Origin: Ruminococcus sp. YE71
GTDB lineage: Bacteria; Bacillota; Clostridia; Oscillospirales; Ruminococcaceae
Assembly (NCBI RefSeq): GCF_900119155.1
Contig: NZ_FPIR01000015.1
Span: 37,418-101,417 of the forward strand
Length of the DNA stretch: 64,000 bases
Direction: 5' to 3'
The position numbers and the translations under genes are program-made. Within the stretch, counting starts at the first letter, position 1; every line of letters starts with the position of its first letter. Shown one piece after another: positions 34,177 to 40,900 of the stretch. Below the pieces are notes generated by a model, which ran no database searches, was not told where the DNA came from, and saw only the letters and a list, made by a program, of their open reading frames with translations.

Positions 34177-35379
34177 TTAGTCGTTGAACCACGATTTCAT
34201 GACATCGAGTATCTTCACAAGCTCGGGTTCTTCTATGACATACGGCACCATCGCGTACATATATTTCAGGAACGGACGGCTGAATACCCCGTGTTCAAAC
34301 GCGTACCTGCGGAAGCCTTCCAGATATTTTTCGTCCTTGACTTCGATGCAGACACAGCCGCCCATTATCCGTATCTCTTCGATTTTTTCGGATGTAAAGC
34401 CTGCCAGCTCGCGCCTTGTTATCTCTTCTATCCGTCTTATCCTTTCGAGGTAGTTGCCCTTCTCGAAAAGCTCGATGGATCTCAGCGCCGCCGAGCAGGC
34501 GAGGGCATTTCCCATAAAGGTCGGACCGTGCATCAGTGCGTGAGTCGGGTCGTCGCTGAGGAATCCGTCCCAGACACGCTTGTTCGCGACGGTCACAGCG
34601 TGCCCGATATATCCGCCTGTCAGAGCCTTGCCGAGCACGAGGATGTCGGGCAGGACAAGGTCGGCGACAAAGCGGTTCCCCGTGCGCCCGAAACCTGTTG
34701 CGACCTCATCGAATATCAGCAGGACATCATTCTCATCGCAAAGCTGACGCGCTCTTTCAAGGAACGAAACATCGTACATCCGCATCCCGCCCGCGCCCTG
34801 AAGCAGCGGCTCGACTATGAAACAGCTCAGCTTGTCGCCGTAGGTCTCAAAGGCTTTTTCGAGCGCCGATATTTCGGTCGGGATATGTATCACGCCGCGC
34901 TTTTTCTCGTTTGAGCTGCCGAATGCGAAGTGGTAATCCTCATCGTCGCCGACCTCCATCGCCTTGAAGGTATCGCCGTGATAAGCGTGTTCAAGGGCAA
35001 GGATGACGCTGCGCTCCGAGCCGCGGTTGGTGTTGAATTGCAGCGCCTTTTTCAGCGCGACCTCGACCGCAACGCTTCCCGAGTCCGAGAAAAAGCAGTA
35101 ATTCAGGTCGCCGGGCAGCCACGAAGCCAGCTTTTCGGAGAGCTTTTGAACTGCGTCGTGAGTCAGACCGCCGAGCATGACGTGAGCGAATTTGTCGAGC
35201 TGTTCCTTTATCGCGTCGTTTATCACGCTGTTGTTATAGCCGTGGATGACGCTCCACCAGGATGAGACCGAGTCGATAAGGTCGCGGCCGTCCTCGGTGT
35301 AAAGATGCACCCCCTTCGCGGAAGCTATCTTTATGGGCGGTTCAAGCGTTTTCATCTGGGCATAGGGATACCATATCAT
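34177..35379 (-). CDS. bioA: Adenosylmethionine-8-amino-7-oxononanoate aminotransferase (BioA)
   Basis: It transfers an amino group from S-adenosylmethionine to KAPA, giving DAPA, with pyridoxal phosphate in the cytoplasm. The 400-residue length is usual. Visible motifs are the N-terminal IWYPYAQM, SVSSWWSVIHGYN, HVMLGGLTH, FFSDSGSVAVEVALKKA, the aromatic pair in LEHAYHGDT, the cofactor aspartate in LLIFDEVATGFGRTG, the Schiff-base lysine in VLGKALTGGY and HGPTFMGNALACSAA. I chose ATG 35379, seven bases after AAAGGAG; its ATGA overlaps the bioD stop. It is the last gene of the bioY-bioB-bioD-bioA operon. No bioF, bioC or bioH is nearby. Confidence 0.95.
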   Translation of the reverse strand: MIWYPYAQMKTLEPPIKIASAKGVHLYTEDGRDLIDSVSSWWSVIHGYNNSVINDAIKEQLDKFAHVMLGGLTHDAVQKLSEKLASWLPGDLNYCFFSDSGSVAVEVALKKALQFNTNRGSERSVILALEHAYHGDTFKAMEVGDDEDYHFAFGSSNEKKRGVIHIPTEISALEKAFETYGDKLSCFIVEPLLQGAGGMRMYDVSFLERARQLCDENDVLLIFDEVATGFGRTGNRFVADLVLPDILVLGKALTGGYIGHAVTVANKRVWDGFLSDDPTHALMHGPTFMGNALACSAALRSIELFEKGNYLERIRRIEEITRRELAGFTSEKIEEIRIMGGCVCIEVKDEKYLEGFRRYAFEHGVFSRPFLKYMYAMVPYVIEEPELVKILDVMKSWFND

Positions 35380-36074
35380 CTTTCGTTCTCCTTTCCGCAA
35401 AGTGAAGCTATGTATTCACCGCTGATCCCGAGGTCGGCACCGTTCTCACCGACGCAGGCGATGACGGGGATACCGGTGAGTTCCCCGCACATTTTTCTGT
35501 TGTCCTCTTCCATAACATCGCCTTGGTGGAAATGGTTCAGGATGATGCCCTTGACAGAAATTCCGCGTGACTTCATGTATGCGGCGGTGAGAACAACGCT
35601 GTTTATCATTCCGAGACCTGCGTCAGCGACGATGATGCAGGGCAGAGCCAGCAGTTTTATCACATCTTCGAGGAATATTTTTTCGTCATCGTATCTTAAC
35701 GGACAAAGGATGCCGCCGCTTCCTTCGGCGATGATGTACTCATATTTTTCCGTCAGCCTTGCGAAGCTGTCTTTTACTGCTGCCAATTCAACCGGCGAGC
35801 CCTCTGTTCTTGAAGCCAGATGCGGCGAAACGGCGGTCTCGTAGACATACGGACACATCGTGTCAAGCGGCTGAGTTATCCCCGAAACGTTCCTTACATG
35901 AAGCGCGTCGCCGGGGATGAGGTCTCCGCGGCTGTCCCGTTCGTTTCCGCTCATGGCGGCTTTGAAGTAGGCGGGGCTGAGTCCGCTTTCGTTCAGCTTT
36001 TTGAGCAGCAGACCTGTGATGTAGGTCTTGCCCACGTCTGTTCCCGTGCCTGTGATAAACAGCCCCTTACTCAT
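35376..36074 (-). CDS. bioD: Dethiobiotin synthetase (BioD)
   Basis: It carboxylates DAPA to dethiobiotin using ATP. The protein is 232 residues, as expected. The P-loop is LFITGTGTDVGKTYITGLLL. YFKAAMSGN contains the usual lysine, AEGSGGILCPL is the substrate loop and IIVADAGLGMINSVVLTA the switch region. The start ATG overlaps the end of bioB by eight bases, and the stop overlaps bioA by four, so translation is probably coupled through the operon. Confidence 0.94.
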   Translation of the reverse strand: MSKGLFITGTGTDVGKTYITGLLLKKLNESGLSPAYFKAAMSGNERDSRGDLIPGDALHVRNVSGITQPLDTMCPYVYETAVSPHLASRTEGSPVELAAVKDSFARLTEKYEYIIAEGSGGILCPLRYDDEKIFLEDVIKLLALPCIIVADAGLGMINSVVLTAAYMKSRGISVKGIILNHFHQGDVMEEDNRKMCGELTGIPVIACVGENGADLGISGEYIASLCGKENER

Positions 36075-37044
36075 CGCCGTTCACCTTTTCAAGGTCGAAG
36101 CCCATAGTTTTCAGCATACTTACGTCAGCGTTGATGTCGTTTCCCGAGGTGGTGAGCATATCGCCCGTTATCGTCGAATTCGCGCCCGAAAGGAACGCTT
36201 TTTTGCCGCATTCTTTCATCAGGTCGCGGCCTGCCGCAAGGCGAATCTGAGCGGTAGGGCAGATGTATCTGAATATCGCGACTGTCCGCAGGATATCTTC
36301 TTCCGACAGCCGTTCGAGCCCTTCAAACGGTGTCCCTTTGATAGGCATGAGGGCGTTTATCGGTATCGAATCAACGCCGAGTTCGGCAAGGCTTATCGCC
36401 ATGTCTATCCTGTCCTCCCATGTCTCGCCCATGCCGATGATGCCGCCCGAGCAGACTTCATAGCCTGCGTTTTTTGCACGTTCGATGCAGGCTATCTTGT
36501 CGTCGTAGCTGTGGGTGGTGCAGATGTTCGGAAAGTTCCTGCGGGAGGTCTCGATGTTGCAGTGGTATCTGTTCACACCTGTCTGACGCAGTCTGCGGAA
36601 CTGTTCGTCCGTGAGGAGCCCGTGGGAGCCGCAGAGCATCATATGAGTTTTTTCACTGAGCGTGCTGTAGGCTTCGACGGCTTTTTCAAAGTCCTCATCA
36701 CTGAGCGTCTTTCCTGCGGTGACTATCGAAAAGCGGTGAACGCCCCTTTCCTCGTTGTGCAGGCACTCTTTGAGTATCGTTTCGGTGTCTAAGAACGGAT
36801 ATTCGCTTACGCCCGTGCAGTTGTGAGCCGACTGAGCGCAGAAACGGCAGTTTTCCGAGCATTTGCCGCTTTTGCCGTTGATTATGCTGCACAGATCGAC
36901 ATGGTCTCCGCAGAAGTGCTTTCTGATGCGGTCAGCGCCCTTGCTCAGAAGTTCGATATCGGCCGAAAGAAAGAATGCCGTATCATCGCCGCGGTGTATG
37001 CGTTTTCCGCCGATTATCTCGTCGGCAAGTTGAATGATGTCCAT
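36067..37044 (-). CDS. bioB: Biotin synthase (BioB)
   Basis: A radical SAM enzyme that inserts sulfur into dethiobiotin. The 325-residue protein has the cluster-binding CSENCRFCAQS (CxxxCxxC) near residue 59, RFSIVTAGKTLSDEDF, YHCNIETSRRNFPNICTTHSY, EVCSGGIIGMGETWEDRIDMA, NALMPIKGTPFEG and the conserved arginine in AQIRLAAGRDL. I chose ATG 37044 after AAGGAAC; the longer upstream frame would invade bioY. It lies 23 bases after the bioY stop. Confidence 0.95.
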   Translation of the reverse strand: MDIIQLADEIIGGKRIHRGDDTAFFLSADIELLSKGADRIRKHFCGDHVDLCSIINGKSGKCSENCRFCAQSAHNCTGVSEYPFLDTETILKECLHNEERGVHRFSIVTAGKTLSDEDFEKAVEAYSTLSEKTHMMLCGSHGLLTDEQFRRLRQTGVNRYHCNIETSRRNFPNICTTHSYDDKIACIERAKNAGYEVCSGGIIGMGETWEDRIDMAISLAELGVDSIPINALMPIKGTPFEGLERLSEEDILRTVAIFRYICPTAQIRLAAGRDLMKECGKKAFLSGANSTITGDMLTTSGNDINADVSMLKTMGFDLEKVNGDE

Positions 37045-37067
37045 AAATAAGTTCCTTTCAAAAGTTT

Positions 37068-37616
37068 TCACACTGTCCTGTACGACAGCCCGATGGCAGG
37101 GATGAGCCTTTTGCCGAGTACAGCCGACAGGATGCACAGGCAGATGTCCCCGGGGACTGCCAGCAGAAAGCAGTACAGAAACAGCGGCCATATCCCGATG
37201 GGAGAATGGAGCCAGAACTTGCTTATCGCCCAGTAGTACGCCATTCCCATCGCATAAACGACCAGCAGACCCGCGAAACATCCGATGAGCAGTCTCGGCA
37301 TGGTAAGCTCGCCGCCGTGTACTATCCTGCCCGTGATATATGCCCCCGCGATGAACCCGATAAGGTATCCGAAGGTGGGCTGAAAAATATAGCCTATCCC
37401 GCCGCCTTCGGTGAAAACGGGGAGCCCTGTCAGCCCGAGCAGAACATATACGGAAACTGCCAGAGCACCCTTTCTGCTCCCGAGTATCACGCCTGCAAGC
37501 GTTGTGAAAAGAAACTGTAGCGTGAACGGACAGACAGGGACGGGGATGCGGATGAATGCTCCGACAGCCGTCAGAGCGGCAAATAATGATGTCAGTATAA
37601 TGTCTTTGGTTTTTAT
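37068..37616 (-). CDS. bioY: Biotin transporter S-component BioY, apparent AUA start
   Basis: BioY is the biotin-binding membrane subunit of an ECF transporter. Sequence features are AALTAVGAFIRIPVPVCPFT near the N-terminus, QFLFTTLAGVILGSRKGALA, GLTGLPVFTEGGGIGYI and PTFGYLIGFIAGAYITG, with six hydrophobic segments. The first conventional start (GTG at 37490) would remove the first helix. In frame, 42 codons upstream, an ATA codon at 37616 begins IKTKDIILTSLFAAL, the usual BioY N-terminus, preceded by GGGGGTGAG. An ATC lies one codon earlier. With the ATA start the protein has 182 residues, normal for BioY. It heads the biotin operon directly behind a BirA-type operator. Confidence 0.9.
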   Translation of the reverse strand: MKTKDIILTSLFAALTAVGAFIRIPVPVCPFTLQFLFTTLAGVILGSRKGALAVSVYVLLGLTGLPVFTEGGGIGYIFQPTFGYLIGFIAGAYITGRIVHGGELTMPRLLIGCFAGLLVVYAMGMAYYWAISKFWLHSPIGIWPLFLYCFLLAVPGDICLCILSAVLGKRLIPAIGLSYRTV

Positions 37617-37647
37617 GATCTCACCCCCTTCCTGAATTTGCTATCAT

Positions 37648-37701
37648 ATTATACCACAGCATTTCGATTATGTCAACCCTAAATTATAAGTAGGTTGACA
37701 T
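37648..37701 (-). promoter_or_regulatory. Promoter and BirA-type operator of the biotin operon
   Basis: Minus strand: TTGACA (37676-37671), 17-base spacer, TATAAT (37653-37648), a near-perfect promoter. The -35 box lies inside a perfect inverted repeat, ATGTCAACC at 37670-37678 and GGTTGACAT at 37693-37701, 14 bases apart. This matches the known arrangement of Gram-positive BirA operators. Biotin-bound BirA would block the promoter. Confidence 0.85.
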
Positions 37702-38188
37702 ACAGATCTTTAAACTCCCAAGGGAGGGTGATTTCAAGCGTCTCATTGAAGCAGGCACCACCCTCTACGGCGGCATCACGGGCAGGCGATGCTATCCGCA
37801 GGGCAACAGAAAGCTGTCGCGTGTCGTGAACGGTGAGAAGGTCTCCGATGATTTCGCCCATGAGCAGTGCCTTGGCATCACTCAGAACGGCAGGTATTTG
37901 TTGTTATCGGGCTGTTCGCACAACGGTATCCCGAATATTCTCGGCCGCTACAGAGAGCTCTTCGGAAACTCCCCCGACTGCGTTATCACAGGTTTCCACA
38001 TAATGAAAAAGGACGGCGAGCATACCTATGAAGAAAAAGCCGTCATCATTCGCACTGCGGAGGAACTTTCCCGTCTTTACACCGTTTTCTACAGCGGTCA
38101 CTGCACGGGCATCTCCGCATTCGAGCTGATGAAAGGCATCGTGGGTGATAAACTGCACGTCCTGTACAGCGGTGATGAAGTGTTATAA
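37694..38188 (+). pseudogene. 5'-truncated MBL-fold metallo-hydrolase (C-terminal part)
   Basis: The frame is open from 37694 and encodes FKRLIEAGTTLYGGITGRR, then DDFAHEQCLGI, YLLLSGCSHNGIPNILGRY, VITGFHIMKK and FYSGHCTGISAFELMKG, ending KLHVLYSGDEVL. These are the last two-thirds of metallo-beta-lactamase-fold hydrolases of the dihydropterin-phosphate-synthase-like group; the SGCSHNG and GHCTG histidines belong to the metal site. The N-terminal HxHxDH half is missing. The fragment begins directly beside the biotin operator. Only a GTG at 37826 could start a 120-residue remnant. Confidence 0.75.
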
Positions 38189-38206
38189 ACAGGCTCATAA
38201 GACACG

Positions 38207-38243
38207 AAAGACCGACCCGAACAAAGCGTTCGGATCGGTCTTT
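38207..38243 (+). terminator. Intrinsic terminator between the MBL relic and the metal ATPase
   Basis: AAAGACCGACCCGAAC pairs with GTTCGGATCGGTCTTT with one mismatch. It probably serves both converging genes. Confidence 0.8.
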
Positions 38244-38274
38244 GCGTTTTGTGATATATGCATGGGCAGTCGGG

Positions 38275-40341
38275 TCAGAGATAATTTCTCATGCTGCCGA
38301 CCGCTATCACAAGCGTCGAGGAATTGTGCAGGAATGCCGACGTGGTGGGCGCGATGATCCCTGCCGCTCCGAGCACCATCAGCCCCGTGTTGAAGCTCAT
38401 GATACTGCGGTAGTTTGCGTTTATGCGCTTCATCAGCGCCATGCTGAGCTGACGGAGCGTCACGATACAGGTGAGGTCGTCCGCCGAGATGGTGATGTCC
38501 GCCACCTCACGGGCGATCGCTGCACCGCTGCTGATCGCGATACCTGCGTCGGCTTCCGAGAGGGCAGGGGAGTCGTTCACGCCGTCGCCGATCATGATGA
38601 CTTTTCTGCCTGCACTCTTTTCGCGGCGGACAAATTCCGCCTTGTCCTCGGGCAGGACTTCCGCGTAGAATTCGTCAACTCCGACCTTGTCCGCGACTGC
38701 CTTTGCCGTGCGTTCGCTGTCGCCCGTCATCATGACGATCTTTCTGATACCGAGCTGCTTGAGCTGCGATAGGACTTCGCCTGCCTCACCGCGTATCGGG
38801 TCTTCGATGCAGATTACCGCCGCGAGCACGCCGCCCACCGCGAGGAACAGATGCGAGAACTCGTCGGGGAGACTGTCGAACTTCTCCTGCTCGCCGTCGG
38901 GGAGCGTGCAGCCCTCGTCCTCGAACACGAAATGGTAGCTTCCCAGCACCACCTTGACACCGCTCACCGAGCTTGCGATGCCGTGCGCAACAACGTACTC
39001 GACCTCGCTGTGCAGCTCTTCGTGGATGAGCCCTCTGTCGCTCGCCGCCTTGACCACCGCGTTGGCTATGGAGTGGGGGTAGTGCTCTTCAAGACACGCC
39101 GCCAGCCGAAGGGCTTCAGCCTCGTCGTTTTCGCCGAAGGTGATTATCTTCGCGACCTTCGGCTCGGAGTGGGTCAGCGTGCCCGTCTTGTCGAAGATGA
39201 TGGTGTCCGCGTCCGCCACGGCTTCAAGGAACTTGCCGCCCTTGATGGTCATTCCGCGGCTCTGTCCCTCGCGCATCGCCGAGATGACCGAAATGGGCAT
39301 GGCGAGTTTCAGCGCACAGGAGAAGTCCACCATCAGTATCGACACCGCTTTGGTGGCGTTTCGCGTCAGCAGGTAGGTCAGCAGCGTGCCGCCGAGACAG
39401 TAGGGCACGAGCTTGTCGGCAAGGTGCGCCGCGCGGCTCTCCACCTCGGATTTGAGCTTTTCGCTCTCCTCGATCATCTTCACGATGCGGTCGTATTTGC
39501 CGCTGCCCGTGACCTTATCGACGCGGATGACACAGCTGCCCTGTTCGACCACCGTGCCGGCGTAAGCATAGCTGCCAGCCGACTTGTGGACGGGGAGTGC
39601 TTCGCCCGTGAGCGTCGCCTGATTGACCTCGGCTTCTCCCGAGATGACTTTGCCGTCGAGGGGGATCATGCTGCCCGTGCGGACGATCATCTCGTCGCCC
39701 TCGCGGACGTCGCGGATGGGCACGAGCAGTTCGGTATCTCCGCTTTTCAGCCAGACCTTTTCCACGCCGAGGGACATGGTTCTTGCAAGATCGTCCACCG
39801 ACTTTTTGTGCGTCCAGTCCTCCAGAAGCTCGCCGAGACCCAGCATGAACATAACGCTAGAAGCGGTATTGTGATCGCCGCGCACCAGTGACACGGTTAT
39901 CGCCACTGCGTCCAGCAGGCTGACTTCTATCCTGCCCTTCGACAGCGATATGATTGCTTCGCGGACGTATTTCGCCGCCTTGATGACCGACAGCACCATC
40001 CGTAACGGCTGTGGTATCAGCCGTTTGAAGACGTAGCGTTTCGCCAGCATCCAGAACAGCCTGTCCTCAAACTCGCGGTCGAGGGCTCTGCCTGTGTGTT
40101 CGGGAACAAGGGCGGCGGTCTGCTTACTGTACGAAAACTCGGACAGTGCTTTTATCAGGAGCGCACGGTCGGTGAAGAGTATCACCGCGTCGCCCGTGCG
40201 GTCGTAGACCTTTACGTCGGTCACGAACGGCTTCGCCCTGAGATAGTATTCCAGCATATCCGCCTGCGCGAGGGTCATGTTCGGACGCATGATATGTACG
40301 CGCAGACGGTTTTTCGAGCTGTGAAGTATCTGACACCTCAT
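38275..40341 (-). CDS. P1B-type metal-transporting ATPase lacking the CPC motif
   Basis: An ion-pumping P-type ATPase of 688 residues, last gene of the feo cluster. Catalytic motifs are intact: TGEALPVHK, the phosphorylated aspartate in FDKTGTLTHSEP, HYPHSIANA (the HP of P1B pumps), MTGDSERTAKAVA and MIGDGVNDSPAL. The transmembrane motif that is normally CPC reads FSCALKLAMP, so one conserved cysteine and the proline are absent. The N-terminal 80 residues (HSSKNRLRVHIMRP) replace a CxxC metal-binding domain. The start ATG overlaps the DUF6110 stop by four bases. The substrate is probably a divalent metal linked to iron homeostasis; direction of transport is not deducible. Confidence 0.88.
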   Translation of the reverse strand: MRCQILHSSKNRLRVHIMRPNMTLAQADMLEYYLRAKPFVTDVKVYDRTGDAVILFTDRALLIKALSEFSYSKQTAALVPEHTGRALDREFEDRLFWMLAKRYVFKRLIPQPLRMVLSVIKAAKYVREAIISLSKGRIEVSLLDAVAITVSLVRGDHNTASSVMFMLGLGELLEDWTHKKSVDDLARTMSLGVEKVWLKSGDTELLVPIRDVREGDEMIVRTGSMIPLDGKVISGEAEVNQATLTGEALPVHKSAGSYAYAGTVVEQGSCVIRVDKVTGSGKYDRIVKMIEESEKLKSEVESRAAHLADKLVPYCLGGTLLTYLLTRNATKAVSILMVDFSCALKLAMPISVISAMREGQSRGMTIKGGKFLEAVADADTIIFDKTGTLTHSEPKVAKIITFGENDEAEALRLAACLEEHYPHSIANAVVKAASDRGLIHEELHSEVEYVVAHGIASSVSGVKVVLGSYHFVFEDEGCTLPDGEQEKFDSLPDEFSHLFLAVGGVLAAVICIEDPIRGEAGEVLSQLKQLGIRKIVMMTGDSERTAKAVADKVGVDEFYAEVLPEDKAEFVRREKSAGRKVIMIGDGVNDSPALSEADAGIAISSGAAIAREVADITISADDLTCIVTLRQLSMALMKRINANYRSIMSFNTGLMVLGAAGIIAPTTSAFLHNSSTLVIAVGSMRNYL

Positions 40342-40643
40342 TCTTCGTCAGTCTCCTTGGGTGTCTCCTCAGCGGCATCTTCAACGATGGTGACGTCATC
40401 GATGATCTCGGCAGCCTCTTCCTCCGCACGCTTTTCGTTAATGTCCTTAGCGTCCGCAACGATGTCGCCGCATCCCTCGCGCACCTTGATAACTCCCTTC
40501 ATTACGCACTCCTTACCGCGAAGAGCGGCGGCTGTAGTTTCGGTGTAGACCTTCTTTGCGGTCTTGCTGGTCAGCAGCTTGACGCCAAGCGTGCTTGCCG
40601 CCATTCCTCCTACGAATAATGCACCTTTTACCCAGAATGACAT
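40338..40643 (-). CDS. DUF6110-like small membrane-associated protein
   Basis: The 101-residue protein has one hydrophobic N-terminal segment (FWVKGALFVGGMAASTLGVKLL) and an amphipathic charged region (TSKTAKKVYTETTAAALRGK, IVADAKDINEKRAEEEA) ending in a very acidic tail. This is the small partner regularly encoded just before P-type metal ATPases of this kind; its function is unknown. AAGGAAGAATTCTT precedes the ATG, and the stop overlaps the ATPase start. The perfect palindrome TCTAAATTTAGA at 40658-40669 and a hairpin at 40684-40703 lie in the 67-base gap before it, so it may have separate control from feoB. Confidence 0.7.
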   Translation of the reverse strand: MSFWVKGALFVGGMAASTLGVKLLTSKTAKKVYTETTAAALRGKECVMKGVIKVREGCGDIVADAKDINEKRAEEEAAEIIDDVTIVEDAAEETPKETDEE

Positions 40644-40710
40644 AAGAATTCTTCCTTTCTAAATTTAGATTTGATATAATGAACGGGAGAGTTTCCCCTC
40701 CCGAACATGA

Positions 40711-40887
40711 CTATTTTTTGGCAGTATGGCACTTGCCTTTCATCGCACAGCTCGAACAGCCGCATCCGCAGCCGCCCTTGCCCGACAGTCTGTCTTTGAT
40801 GATCGACCGCAGAGCCAGCGCGAGAACTGCGATTACTATAATTATCACGACGATATTTCCGATATTTTCACTTAACCATACTGCCAT
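40711..40887 (-). CDS. FeoB-associated Cys-rich membrane protein
   Basis: The 58-residue protein starts at ATG 40887 after GGAGAG. One membrane helix (IVVIIIVIAVLALALRSI) is followed by a cytoplasmic tail GGCGCGCSSCAMKGKCH with five cysteines in a CGCGCSSC cluster. Proteins of this type accompany FeoB in Firmicutes and are thought to help in iron delivery or FeoB function. It lies 13 bases after the feoB stop in the same operon. Confidence 0.88.
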   Translation of the reverse strand: MAVWLSENIGNIVVIIIVIAVLALALRSIIKDRLSGKGGCGCGCSSCAMKGKCHTAKK

Positions 40888-40900
40888 AATGATCTCTCCT

